In this document: in pieces, positions 1-11,491 of the stretch | How positions within the stretch are numbered: position 1 is the first letter of the stretch | How the letters are laid out: every line of letters starts with the position of its first letter | Origin: Azadirachta indica | Lineage: Eukaryota > Streptophyta > Magnoliopsida > Sapindales > Meliaceae | Assembly: GCA_022749755.1 (NCBI GenBank) | Contig: CM040444.1 | Location: forward strand, 15,896,274-15,960,273 | Length of the DNA: 64,000 nucleotides | Direction of reading: 5' to 3' | Position numbers and translations under genes: made by a program | Notes under the pieces: generated by a model | Told to the model about the DNA's origin: nothing | The model's database searches: none | What the model saw: only the letters and a program-made list of their open reading frames with translations

Positions 1-868
1 TTGGCCAAGGTAATAATCTTAGATTGATTTCGAATATGACATTTTCAGGGGTCGAATGATAATAACCTCACTTCCATTAGGAAGTCACTCATGTCAATTG
101 ATAACTTGGAGAGCTTATATTATGTTTGTGTTAATTGTCTAAGCTATGAAAACATGTATAAACTTGCTAATCTATGTTGATTTAATTAATTTCTTTTTAT
201 TGGCTAAGAGTTATGTATTTTATTTAAATAGATTAAGAGGAGCTGACTACATTTTTGCACAATGCATATGCACCAATTAACGTCTCATCTTTTGCCGATG
301 GAGATTCATCTGTAGCTCTCTCTTTTTATCTTTTCTAAGCATATTAACTGCAAGAAATTTATAAATATTGAACATAAACTTTGGTGAAAAGCATAATTCT
401 CTTACTTAAAGATAGCAACATCTGACATTGTAATGAATAATCACCAAAATATTTATGATATCAATGAAATTAAGTAAAAACACATAGTTTTCCATATATT
501 TAAAGCCGGAAAAAAGAATGTACGTAATTATTGCACAAATTCCATATTTGATTTATTGACATTTCAAATGTTATATATATCACCCTAAACATGTACACCA
601 AGCCTAATTCTCTGCGATCAATTCATGGGTTGATTTCAATATTTTGACTTAATTAATTGTGGACCTTGACTGTTTTAGTGTTATAATTTCTACTATTCTT
701 ATAGTTTATCTAAACTTTAGGACAATATATAGACTAATATTACCTCTATTAATTTGTCTTCTTCTTATATATAATCACCAAAATGCTAAATTTAATTTCT
801 GGACTTGTAAACATATTTGAATAGGAATGTTGGCTTGTGAGACCATATGCATGCATGCATGTGATTTT

Positions 869-892
869 AATATATATATATATATATATATT
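869..892. repeat. (AT)n microsatellite
   Basis: A perfect alternating TA run of about 24 bases followed by a poly-A stretch. One of several such runs in the window. Confidence 0.9.
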
Positions 893-2129
893 AAAAAAAA
901 AAATACAGATAGAACCAAAAGTCCATATTTTCTGCTCTAAGCGTGTAGAGGTGATGGGTGACCAACAATCAATATATAGCATATGTGGACGTATATTTGT
1001 ATACTTAGGCTGTTAGGAATTTCCATTGACTCTTATTGAAAGCTCCTAACAGTTCCAGGAAAAGAATATAAAAATTATGAAGCAACATTCCTTGTGGGCT
1101 CTGCACCTTTTCTCTATAAAATCAAAAAGTTTCGCCGTCTAAATCTGTAAAAGAGATTCTCTCGTTATGCTGTTTGGCACACTTCATTTTCAGCTCATAG
1201 AGGAATTATTTTGGTTCACAAATAACTCTTATTTCATTTCATAGCCCCGAAATTCTTAATTAATCTAAGTAAATCCCCCACAAAACCACCCACGAATCAT
1301 GCACATAAAGCGAGTTTATAATACCTAAATTTTACATAAATTTGGAGTGAATTATTAAATAATATTTGCACAATTTTTAAGTCTGCCGTTTGGGATTGGT
1401 GTGTCTCAATATTTCTGCCTAATTGTGCTATAATAATTCTATTTTCAAAATTAAGTCGAAGTACATCAACTAAGAACCGCCCTAAGTTTGAAAATTTTGA
1501 TTGCAGACTAGTCGATTCACACTATTGTTCAATGTTCAGTAAGTGGTCCAAGGCTTCTTTCTTGGAGTGTACCACATCAATTGAACCAAGCTTGTTCATT
1601 TCATCTTAAAGTTGGAAAATTGAGTGGCTATCACTGTCGCCGCTGCCGGCGTCTCGGGGTTGCTATTCATCCTAAATTCCCATTGTTATCGAACTAACAT
1701 TAAGCTCATAATCTGATAATCTAGGTAAGAAAAGCATAACCAAATATACTGTTTTTTAAAAGAAATATTTGAATATCTGCAGATCAAAATTTGTCAAGGG
1801 CACGTGCAAATGACGTGTATACACACGTATTGGCTGCAAAATCTGAAACCCATTTGGTAGACTGAGGCATGTGACAAGTGTATTGCAGAATATTGATTAA
1901 ATACGTTAGCACCGAAAAGTCCCACTTTGACTAGAAATGTTTTCCTTATTGCATGTCTTTTCAGAAACACCAAACTCCTCTTTTGCATGCTATGGGATTC
2001 AATTCAATTCCACACTTTCCAAAGTTCCTGCTTTGATGGTTCCTAATAACATAAACCTTCAGCGACGGCGGCAAGCTATGTTGCAACTCATCAACATTTC
2101 TTAAACCCATATCCGTTTCAGTGATCATT

Positions 2130-2163
2130 TTGTCAAAGCTCTTGACTTTAAAGACTATATATA
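2130..2163 (+). promoter_or_regulatory. Putative core promoter with W-box cores and TATA box
   Basis: A TATATATA box lies at 2156-2163, about 55 bases before the start codon at 2218. Just upstream are two TTGAC cores, one on the minus strand near 2131 and one on the plus strand (TTGACT) at 2142-2147. TTGAC is the WRKY-binding W-box core, and PIP-type peptide genes are known to be induced by elicitors. That these sites act in this gene is inference. Confidence 0.45.
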
Positions 2164-2217
2164 CAACCCAATGCAACACATTCTTTGCAAATTCTAAATT
2201 AACCTACATATCTTAAC

Positions 2218-2520
2218 ATGGGTGCCGGAGTGGTACACAAACTTTTTTCCTGCATTTTCGCTCTTCTTCTTGTTTCTGTCTTGCTGATGAGCGTCACGGT
2301 TGAATCAAGGCCGTTGCATGGTTCCAGTCAGTTCCGAGGCGGCTCCATTCAAGAGAAGCAGCGTTTTAATGGAAGGTTTTCTCTGACGATGAGAAAGATT
2401 TCAGGACCCAGCCCTGGTATTGGACACAAATATGATAGGAATGTTAAACCCCTAGGAGATGTTAAGTCTGGTCCTAGCCCTGGTGAAGGGCACAAGACTA
2501 TTACAGGCAATAAGCAATAA
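2218..2520 (+). CDS. PIP/PIPL-type secreted signalling peptide precursor with two SGPS motifs
   Basis: A 100-residue single-exon preproprotein. Residues about 8-29 form a hydrophobic signal peptide (LFSCIFALLLVSVLLMS) ending before a SRPLH sequence. The variable middle is followed by two near-identical conserved blocks: SGPSPGIGHK near residue 62 and SGPSPGEGHK near residue 84. SGPS followed by GxGH is the hallmark of the PAMP-induced peptide (PIP/PIPL) family, whose mature peptides are cut from the C-terminus, secreted, and perceived by leucine-rich-repeat receptor kinases to amplify immunity. The SPGxGH core also resembles CEP peptides. Family assignment is from motifs; that two active peptides are released is inference. 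The last block is followed by nine residues, so C-terminal trimming would be needed. The SRPLH sequence is shared with the peptide gene at 42366-42563. Confidence 0.85.
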   Translation: MGAGVVHKLFSCIFALLLVSVLLMSVTVESRPLHGSSQFRGGSIQEKQRFNGRFSLTMRKISGPSPGIGHKYDRNVKPLGDVKSGPSPGEGHKTITGNKQ

Positions 2521-2628
2521 GTCTTTTGTTCATGAACCACAGTTAATTCTTTTTTCCTTTTTCTGGCTTTAATCACTGTATAATTTAAATACAAGTCTGT
2601 AAAGAGTGAGTTCAGCTTGTAAAGTAGC

Positions 2629-2648
2629 ATATATATATATATATATAT
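2629..2648. repeat. (AT)n microsatellite
   Basis: An alternating AT run of about 20 bases, just past the PIP-like gene and probably within its 3' UTR. Confidence 0.85.
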
Positions 2649-3149
2649 GTAGTAATTCCTGCAAGGTTCATCCATGTGTTGTCAGAAACTGTATTTTTGT
2701 GTTTAATATATAAATGACCATTAAGTTTGAGCATTGAATTTCCTCCTTCTGTGATAATCTATGGAGTGCAAGATTCAATTTAATTTGCTATCCTAAAAAA
2801 TGGAATGGCAAAAAAGATTGTCAAGCTTGTCTAGTAGTCTTTACCAATTATGAGAAGGAAATGGTGGCTAGCAAGTTTGACTTCTGAAGGAAACGTTGAT
2901 GATTAATGTTAAGATTTATTTCCCTGAAAAAATATATAACTGAAAGAGAGATGTTGATGTAATGATAGCGATAATGTGATGACAAAATTCGTTATGAAGA
3001 GTTTGAGAGGAGGTGAAACTTTTGGGGAATTCGTCTTGGCATCAATTAGAGGTTGATTATCAAATTAAGTTCTATTTATTAATGTATTTTTTTTTAATAC
3101 GATTGTGATATTTACCTGTTTAAGAATAATTAATTTTTGTTAAACAGTA

Positions 3150-3585
3150 ATTAATTGGATTTAGAAATTTTTTAGTATAACTTTTTAAATAAAATTTTTT
3201 AAAATAAATCTTTTACTTGTAGAATTTTTATAAGTAAAATTAACAAAAACAAAAATTTATTAATTATTTAGTTGTTACAAATAATTTTTGAGAAAATTTA
3301 AATAATTATTTTAATAGATAAATTTTTAATGTTATATTTTTAAAAAGTAAGTTAAATTTTTTAAAATAATGTAAGAATATTTTAAACTTTTTTAAAAAGT
3401 TAAAAAAGTTTTATTGTTAAAAACTTAAATTTTAAATTTTTTTTAATAGAAGAAAAATAATTTTTTTAATTTTTAAAAATTTTTTTTATTAAATAACTAA
3501 ACCACACAAAAAAATTAAAATGATATTTATTATTAAAAAAATTCTGTTAATTAATAAAAAAGTGAAATCAAACGAAATTTTAATC
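3150..3585. mobile_element. AT-rich MITE-like element, copy A
   Basis: It shares order and many short blocks with 11074-11491, for example the AAATAATTTTTGA core, the TTTTATTGTTAAAA block and the right end ATAAAAAAGT(G/T)AAATCAAACGAA. There is no coding capacity. The left border is unclear; the right border near 3580 carries the ATCAAACGAA terminal motif seen in copy B. Confidence 0.5.
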
Positions 3586-4863
3586 TTTAGCTACATTAAC
3601 ACGTGGCGCCCTAACATTATACCAGTTCCTTGCCTAGATACCATTACTTCCTTACCAATCATTGCATTCCAAATCATTCAACTTGTTAAAACCAATTCGA
3701 CCAAAAGAAAACAGTGAAAGTGTTTGATGAAATTTGCGACTTATTTTTTAATTTTTAATAAATTTGTTTCCTAATAATTATGAATTAAAAATTATGGCAG
3801 GCAAATTCTAAACGTGGTGGAAAATGATAGAAAATGATAGAAAAAAACCTCCGTGTTAAACTCATATGTCCTGGCCAGGTTGGTTGAGCTGAAACAGCTA
3901 GCCTAATCTCTAAAGATCTCAGCCTGTCTCGGGGCTAACGGCCCACAAAATAACTGGCTTCGATGCTCGGCCCATTTAAAACAACTGATAGCAAAGGAGG
4001 AGAAAGAATCACATAATTATGAACATTATTGAGCTGTCCATTCGTCTGCTTTCGCTGGTTGTGTTGGGTTAATTTGAGATAGAATTGATTTTTACGTTAG
4101 AGAAAAAAAGACTCGTAAACGTATGTCGTATTCATTTTTATGTATGCAAGAGCTCGAATATTTCTTTTTATGATTGAAAGGGATTATTCACATGACAAGC
4201 ACAGAAAAAGCTGAATCTTGCGGGCGAGAATATTACAGTGAGCAAGAACCGAGAAGACTGTCATTTTCAGGTTTTCTTACAGGAATTAGTGGAAAAGATT
4301 TTCAATTATCTTACATAATTAGTAATTAATTATCTCAATTATTCATGTCTCTAAGATTATTCTCTTTTGTGTCCAAATCCGTTGATTAATCCTTTATTTT
4401 GCGATCAAAAAACATACGGTCTGATTCTTGTTGAATTTTTTACAGGAGTAAGTAAATATGAGTTTGTGACGATAAATTAATCAAACCTGTAATCCGTTAA
4501 TGTACATACTGAATCACTGATAATCCGAGAACCAAATTCCTACAATATTATATGAGAAGGCAGGGATCCGTAGTGTTCCCGAAAGCAGAATTGTTACCCT
4601 CTTATATGAACGCCTTTATTTCAATTGCATGCGTCATAGCCCGCGGTACGTAGCTTAATTACACGAAATATGATCGGAGAATTTTTAAATAATTTAAATA
4701 CTGTTCTCCCAACTTGACTTTTGGTTCATGTGATAGTATATTCTTCTAAAGTTTCTGACTTTCAATGCTTCATTTCCCACCCTAAATCTCTCTTCTCCTC
4801 GTAGCCTTATCCTCGTGTCTCTTCCCACCAAGCACCGCGCTTGAGAAACCAGTGGTACTATTC

Positions 4864-6318
4864 ATGGCTTTGAAGGAGAAGAAAGAAGAAGTTCATGTGC
4901 TAATGGTAGCATTCTCATCTCAAGGTCACATTAATCCCATGCTTAGACTAGGCAAACTCCTAGTCTCTAAAGGCCTCAACGTTACACTTGCCAGCACTGA
5001 AATTGCCAAACACCGCATGCTCAAATCCTTCACCAGCAACAACGATAGCAGCACAATCAATTCGGTCTCTGATATCCCACTTATATTTTTCTATGATGGA
5101 TTCGACTTAGAATATAACCGCGGGGCCGATTTGGATCACTACATGGATACTCTAGGCAAAGTTGGCCCTGTTAATCTCTCAAAACTTATCAGAGCTCATT
5201 ACCACAACAATCAGAAGAAGCTCTCTTGCATCATTAACAATCCATTTGTTCCATGGGTTGCTGATGTTGCTGCTGAGCTTGGAATCCCTTGTGCGATGCT
5301 TTGGATTCAGCCTTGTTCTCTTTATGCTATTTATTATCGCTTCTCTAATAAATTGAATCCATTTCCTACCTTGGAGAACCCTGATTTAAGTGTTGAGTTA
5401 CCAGGCTTACCAATGTTGCGCACAGAAGATCTGCCTTCATTTGTTATTCCTTCAAATCCATTTGGTTCTTTAGCAAAATTATTCTCTGACTTGTTCCAAG
5501 ACATGAAGAAGCAATACAAGTGGGTATTAGCCAATTCATTCCCTGAGTTGGAGAAAGAGGCCATTGATTCCATGTCTGAGCTTTGTCCAATACGATCGGT
5601 TGGTCCTCTGGTTCCTCCTTCGCTACTCGGCCAAGATGAAAAGCTTGACATCGGTGTTGAAATGTGGGAAGCTGAAGATTCTTGATTAGAATGGCTAAGC
5701 CAGCAGACAGATTCTTCAGTTATTTACGTATCATTTGGTAGCATGGTAGTCTTATCAGCTAAGCAAATGGAGGCCATTGCAACAGCTTTGAAGAACATTA
5801 ACCATCCATTTTTATGGGTTGTCAAGAAACCAGAATTTCCTAGAAATGATGAAGGAAAATTACCCCTAGGTTTTACAGAAGAAACCAAAAATCAAGGCCT
5901 TGTTGTTTCATGGTGTCCTCAAACCAAAGTTTTAGGTCATCCTGCTCTTGCATGTTTTATTACTCATTGTGGCTGGAATTCTATGCTGGAAACAATCGTT
6001 GCAGGTGTACCGGTAATTGCATTTCCTCAATGGACAGATCAGCCAACAAACGCAAAGCTTGTAGCAGATGTTTTCAGGATTGGACTAAGGCTTAGGCCAA
6101 ATGATGATGGTATTGTTACCAATGAGGAAGTGGAAAAAAGTATCAAGGAAATCATCAGCGGACCAAAATCAGAAGACTACAAGAAAAATGCAATGGAATT
6201 CAAGCATGGAGCAAGGCAGGCAGCGAGCAGCGGCGGTTCGTCTGACCGGAATATTCAGTCGTTTGTTAATGAGATTCTTGGAAATGCTAGTGAGAGTGGA
6301 GAAACTTTGGCTTCGTAA
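4864..6318 (+). pseudogene. UGT84B-like UDP-glucosyltransferase interrupted by one nonsense codon
   Basis: A single-exon family-1 glycosyltransferase frame of 484 codons starting at the ATG at 4864. The family transfers glucose from UDP-glucose to small acceptors; UGT84 members typically form glucose esters of carboxylic acids in the cytosol. The catalytic histidine is at residue 22 in SQGHINP. The 44-residue PSPG donor-binding box runs from about residue 350 to 393, from WCPQTK through HCGWNS to FPQWTDQ, ending in Q as expected for UDP-glucose. The frame is open throughout except for TGA at 5683-5685 (codon 274), inside the conserved stretch just before LEWL, where relatives usually carry a cysteine; TGC or TGT to TGA is one base change. 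Truncation there removes the whole donor domain. It could be a recent null allele or an assembly error, since no other lesion is visible. It lies 3.1 kb upstream of an intact UGT84 paralogue in the same orientation. Confidence 0.88.
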
Positions 6319-8663
6319 CTTACTGTTTGGTTAAAATTCATCAGCCATAATAGCACAAGAAGATAAGGTTAATTATTAGTTGCATGTATATGAGTCTAAT
6401 TCAATACAGTAATTTAGCAAGTTGTTTGGATTCACATTTCACGGAATGTGGTGATTTCTTTAATGTGAAAAATTAAAGACAATGTACATATATCAATGTT
6501 CACAATAAAGATTGTGCTGTCATATCTTGTGTCTTCATCTGAAAACATATTCTGATTTTGTTGTTAACAAGAGAATTCAAATCGAATCACACCAGGACAG
6601 TAATGGTGGATATCTATATCAATATGTATAGTGATTTGTGAATGTTCCGGTGCCAGAGATTAGGCATCATGATTGATATGCTGTTGTGAGAGTCTATTGG
6701 AAGGACGTATTGGCCAATCAATAAATGTTCTTGCCCGGCCCAGTGCGATCTTCGCGTATAAGGCTTTCTGTGAGCTCGCAGCTGTCGGCTTGGGCAAATC
6801 TGAAACCCAAGGGGACAAGTCCGTTAACAATTCATCATAAAGCATGGCTCTTGCTTACCGAAGTCAAAGTTCAGCGTGCACTCCTGAGGATAGGTGTCAC
6901 GGGCCAAAAATTTTGGCTGAGGAGTTGCATTCTCAAATGTCTCCTCCGAAGGTCAACTCATTTTGGGAGATTTTTAACAGTAACCAAATTTGGGATTCAA
7001 TTTTCACACGCACACTTAATTCATTTTAATATGTCCCATTATATTTTGGAGTGACACAACATAAAAAAGCCTTTTAGCATTGGCAATAAAATGTTTGATT
7101 AAATATCAAATCACATTACACCTATAACATATTATTATTATTATTTTATTTATATATATATAATTTATTACTAAGCATGCAATATAGTATTATATGAGAG
7201 AATTAAATATTATTTGTAAATGATCAAAAATATGATGAGCAATAATCTATGATAACTTATAAATTTCCATTGATAAATTGTTGATAAATTTTGAAGCAAA
7301 ATGAATTTTTATTGACCATCAATTCTCCATGTGCTTTAATTATCTAAACTCAAGTAAAACTCGTGTATGTAAAAATTCAAATATTGTCATCCAGAATTCA
7401 ATATTTGGTTGAAAGAAAGCTAAGGTTTTATTTATCTACATGTTAAGTAAGAAAGTGAGAAGGGTAGGTATACTTGGCAGCCACGGCTACCTACTTCCAT
7501 CTTCCCATGGATACATATCTCATGGAATAATAATATTCGAATATCTACGTACTTCCATTTAGATTATCAGTGACTTAACTTTCAATGATTATCAGAGTGA
7601 GAACACACTAATTGCAACTTTAATTAATTATAATCAATGGGTGTCTACTGTCTAGCTACATGTTTTATGGGCTTATACTAAATGGAGGCATGCTAAACGT
7701 GAATTGAACTTTCAATTTATATATTCTCTTAAATGGAAATTGTTTAATTTCTTATTATATATATAACATATATCGTAATTAGAATTACGTACGTAGCCAA
7801 CATGAGAGGAGACGATGCCATAGCTTGAAGAAGAATTCAATGTCAATTGATGAGTTTCGTTGTTTCAAATTCGAAAACGGAAGCTGTTCAGTTTATAAAT
7901 AACATTGTGAATAATAATAATTAATGAAGATCATTTTCTTCTAGCACAATATAGCTGGAGACTAGAGAGAACTTTCTCTACATATCTAATAATGCAGTGG
8001 TGACATTGACCTGTCGAGGCAGTAGCATATTATTAATTAATTTGTATATTCAATTTCAACCACAAAAACTTGGAAAATACATGTCAATATATCGTAGTAT
8101 TTGCTCAACTAATATGCCAAGATCAATTTATATATAAAGATGTAAGGAAATTTGGTTTCCCTTGTTTCGTTTAACAAACAAAATCCATGAATACGTAACC
8201 AAATTGAGTTGTATATGTTCTAAAAGGACTGTGATTTTCATCGATATATATGAGACAAAAGATAAAAAATCATCCCCAATTTTGTATTGATTATATTTGA
8301 ACGTACTTTAGAAATAATCTATTTTTTAAAACAATAATAAAAATTAATTTGATAATTATAGTTAAGAGATATACAAAAGCACGTACGAGAGAAATTTTAT
8401 GGGAAAAAATTGTAAGTGATTTTTCTTGAATAATTACTTAATATTGGAGTTTTTCTAGAGCTGTTTGTCATCATCTTACCTTCTAGTCTACGATCGAGAG
8501 CTCCTGTTTTAATTGGAATCCATGAATTAAGAAGTGCTTTTAGTCACACATGACAGACAAACAGTGCTTAATTATTAGTAGATTATAACAGAAATTTTTG
8601 CTTACTAGAAAAATATAATAGATTTCTAAGTAATTTTGTTTTAAGATTCGTTAATATATATAG

Positions 8664-8866
8664 AGAAGAATTAGAAACTCCTTTATTTAGCACAAATTTT
8701 TATATTATTTATAAATTATTAGATTTAAATATATTTAATAGTTAAAATTAAATTTAATATATATATATTAATTATTTAATCTCAACAATTAAATGTATTA
8801 AAATTCAACGACTTACAAATAATATAAAAATTTGTGTGAAAAAATACTCTATCCTTTTATCCTTCC
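8664..8866. mobile_element. MITE-like element with terminal inverted repeats of about 60 bp
   Basis: The left part (CACAAATTTTTATATTATTT and flanks, from about 8690) recurs reverse-complemented at about 8815-8840, and the match extends towards both ends with a few mismatches. The element is about 200 bases, very AT-rich and noncoding, which fits a miniature inverted-repeat transposon. Superfamily and target-site duplication could not be settled by eye. Confidence 0.6.
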
Positions 8867-8872
8867 CCTATA

Positions 8873-8891
8873 CATATATATATATATATAT
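8873..8891. repeat. (AT)n microsatellite
   Basis: An alternating AT run of about 19 bases immediately beside the MITE-like element. Confidence 0.8.
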
Positions 8892-9424
8892 TTTACAGCG
8901 GTTGGTGTACATTAAATATCACTCATTATGGAAAACACAGACGGCCAACTAAATGTGCTGACAATTAATTAATATTCCTAATTAGCCATCAAACCAAGTT
9001 TAAGATTTGAGATCAAACAGCTTATATAGTTAAGCAAATAAATAAATTAATAAATATTTTGAGATAAAACAGGTTATAATTCTGTAAGACTAGTATATTA
9101 GTGACAATTAATGAGCTTCCTACAAATTAAAGACAGTTTGATGAATTTGATGTCGAGAGCCCAGTCAAGACACAAAGTCTAGTTAAATACTCGCATGGTT
9201 GTGCAATGACAAACATACACTTTGGTCCTCTAATTTGCTTATCATACCCGACTTTCGCCACTCTTAACCAAACTTTCAAGATTATTTTAACTAAGAGTCA
9301 TATGCTTGTTGATCATCCAATTTTTTCTATGTATATTCTTGTCTTTACTTCTATATATGCATTGCCACAACTGATTTCTCTTGCGCTAAGCTCAATTTTC
9401 TCTCCCTCCCTCTCTCTAAAAAAA

Positions 9425-10918
9425 ATGGAAACTGAATCCCTTATTCATGTGATTCTTGTATCTTTCCCGGGCCAAGGCCATGTAAACCCTCTTCTGAGGC
9501 TTGGGAAACGTCTTGCTTCAAAAGGTTTGCTTGTCACCTTCTCTACTCTAGAAAGTATTGGCAAAGATATGAGGAAAGCTAGCAACATCACCGACGAGCC
9601 AACTCCAGTTGGAGATGGCTATATTCGGTTTGAATTCTTCGAAGATGGATGGGATGAGAACGAACCAAGACGCCAAGACCTCGACCAATACTTGCCTCAA
9701 CTTGAGCGCGTTGGCAAAGAAGTTATTCCACGTATGATCAAGAAAAACGCAGAACAAAATCGTCCAGTTTCCTGCCTAATCAACAACCCTTTCATTCCTT
9801 GGGTATCTGATGTTGCAGCAAGTCTAGGCATCCCTTCTGCAATGCTGTGGGTTCAATCTTGTGCATGTTTCAATGCTTATTACCATTACCATCACGGTTT
9901 AGTGCCATTCCCCAGCGAAAAAGATCCAGAAATCGATGTTCAGTTGCCGTGTATGCCGCTTCTCAAGCACGATGAAGTGCCTAGCTTCTTGCATCCAACA
10001 ACTCCTTATCCTTTCTTGAGGAGAGCTATTCTCCTTCAGTACAAGAATCTTGACAAGCCTTTCTGCATATTGATGGAAAGTTTCCAGGAACTTGAACGCG
10101 AGAACATCGAATATATGTCCAAACTTTGCCCAATCAAGACTGTTGGCCCGCTATTCAAAAACCCTAAAGCGCCGGCTTCAACTGTCCGCGGTGACTTCAT
10201 GAAGGCTGATGACTGCATAGAATGGCTTGACAAAAAACCGTCGTCGTCTGTTGTCTACATCTCTTTCGGAAGTGTGGTTTTTTTGAAGCAAGAACAAGTC
10301 GACGAAGTCGCTTACGGCTTGTTGAAATCTGGCTTTTCCTTCTTGTGGGTGATGAAACCACCTCACAAAAATTCTGGTTTCAAAGATGTTGTTCTGCCAG
10401 ATGGTTTCTTGGAGAAAGTTGGAGACAATGGCAAAGTGGTGCGATGGAGTCCGCAAGAAAGAGTTTTAGCTCACCCTAGTGTTGCCTGCTTTGTGAGTCA
10501 CTGCGGTTGGAACTCAACGATGGAGTCGCTAACATCAGGCATGCCGGTGGTTGCGTTCCCGCAATGGGGAGATCAAGTCACTAACGCTGTATATCTATGT
10601 GATGTGTTCAAGACTGGAGTCAGAATGTGCCGGGGAGAGGCAGAAAACAGGATCATTCCGCGCGAGGAGGTGGAGAAATGCTTGCTCGAGGCCATAAATG
10701 GCCCCAAGGTGGCAGAGATGAAGGAGAACACCTTGAAGTGGAAGAAAGCAGCGGAAGAAGCGGTGGCAGAAGGAGGCTCATCCAACAGGAACATTCAAGC
10801 CTTCGTAGATGAGGTGAAAAAGAGAAGTTCTGAAATCATTCGTGGTCAAAGTCCATCAAGACAACAAGCCACGGAGTTTCAGACTTTGAACTCGAGAAGG
10901 CAGCCAAGTGGAGGCTAG
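9425..10918 (+). CDS. UGT84-type UDP-glucosyltransferase, limonoid/hydroxycinnamate glucosyltransferase-like
   Basis: A single-exon gene of 497 residues. The frame is open upstream to 9206, but the ATG at 9425 is chosen because METESLIHV matches the family N-terminus and a CT-rich leader precedes it. The catalytic histidine is at residue 19 in FPGQGHVNP. The PSPG box runs from about residue 341 to 384 ([25 protein letters not shown]). The sequence is strikingly close to citrus limonoid UDP-glucosyltransferase (511 residues), which converts bitter limonoid aglycones to 17-O-glucosides, and to UGT84A enzymes that form glucose esters of cinnamic or gallic acids. The acceptor cannot be read from sequence alone. 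The enzyme should be cytosolic; there is no signal peptide at the chosen start. It is the intact neighbour of the interrupted copy at 4864. Confidence 0.93.
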   Translation: METESLIHVILVSFPGQGHVNPLLRLGKRLASKGLLVTFSTLESIGKDMRKASNITDEPTPVGDGYIRFEFFEDGWDENEPRRQDLDQYLPQLERVGKEVIPRMIKKNAEQNRPVSCLINNPFIPWVSDVAASLGIPSAMLWVQSCACFNAYYHYHHGLVPFPSEKDPEIDVQLPCMPLLKHDEVPSFLHPTTPYPFLRRAILLQYKNLDKPFCILMESFQELERENIEYMSKLCPIKTVGPLFKNPKAPASTVRGDFMKADDCIEWLDKKPSSSVVYISFGSVVFLKQEQVDEVAYGLLKSGFSFLWVMKPPHKNSGFKDVVLPDGFLEKVGDNGKVVRWSPQERVLAHPSVACFVSHCGWNSTMESLTSGMPVVAFPQWGDQVTNAVYLCDVFKTGVRMCRGEAENRIIPREEVEKCLLEAINGPKVAEMKENTLKWKKAAEEAVAEGGSSNRNIQAFVDEVKKRSSEIIRGQSPSRQQATEFQTLNSRRQPSGG

Positions 10919-11073
10919 AATTAGTGGAGTCATAAGACTATTGGACAAGTTTAAGGCATTCATTGGCAGTTGAAGCTGATTTGGCAAGGGAATATAAATA
11001 AAATTGTATTAAGTGCGAATGCCCTTTGAGGGTCTGCGTTATTTGAGCTACGTATAGCATCGCCACGTCAAGA

Positions 11074-11491
11074 CTCCGTTTGGTATAGGTTTTTAAATAG
11101 AAAATTTTTACATACAATTTTTATTATTGGTAAAGTTTTTACTAATAGAATTTTTAATTAAAATTTATTAATTGATTGATTATTATAAATAATTTTTGAA
11201 AAAAAATTAAATAATTATTTTAAAAGATAAAATTTTAATTTTTTATTTTAAAAAATAATGTAAAATTTTAAAATAAAATAAAAATATTTTAAATAATTTT
11301 TTTTTTTTTAAAAAAATTGAAAAAATTTTATTGTTAAAATTTTAAATTTTGAGTTTTTTAATAAAAAATATTTTTTTAATTCACAAAAAATATTTTTTAT
11401 TATCAACTAAATGATATTAAAAAATTTTTAAAATATTTTATTATTAAAAAGGTCTTTTTATTCGATAAAAAAGTTAAATCAAACGAACACT
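11074..11491. mobile_element. MITE-like element, copy B
   Basis: The left end CTCCGTTTGGTATAGG and the right end AAATCAAACGAACACTAA form an imperfect inverted repeat of roughly 30 bp, a typical MITE terminus. The interior is almost pure A/T and resembles copy A at about 3150-3585 block by block. It is noncoding. The superfamily is not determined. Confidence 0.6.

Larger units (their letters stand above)
1..2217. other. Intergenic, upstream of PIP-like peptide gene
   Basis: AT-rich sequence with no coding region that I can support; the short open frames here have no recognisable composition or motif. It contains an (AT)n microsatellite at about 869-892. The last 100 bases look like the core promoter of the peptide gene at 2218. 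Confidence 0.6.
2521..4863. other. Intergenic with a MITE-like block
   Basis: It contains an (AT)n run at about 2629-2648 in the likely 3' UTR of the peptide gene, and a very AT-rich block at about 3150-3585 related to the block at 11074-11491. The rest, including the upstream region of the glucosyltransferase, shows no supportable gene. Confidence 0.55.
6319..9424. other. Intergenic between the two glucosyltransferases
   Basis: AT-rich. It contains a less AT-rich patch at about 6700-6960 with no recognisable product, a MITE-like element at about 8664-8866 and an (AT)n run at about 8873-8891. A pyrimidine-rich leader (about 9396-9419) directly precedes the second glucosyltransferase. Confidence 0.55.

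Noticed and set aside
5683..5685. TGA as a selenocysteine or read-through codon in the UGT
   Set aside because: Higher plants lack the selenocysteine insertion system, and the family has an ordinary residue here; a nonsense mutation or sequence error is simpler.
6660..7054. Less AT-rich patch with overlapping open frames on both strands (61-109 codons)
   Set aside because: No recognisable domain, signal peptide or paralogue in the window. It may be an old exon or transposon fragment, but nothing supports a gene.
9206..9424. N-terminal extension of 73 codons on the intact UGT
   Set aside because: It is not family-like and lies before a CT-rich leader; the ATG at 9425 matches the family start.
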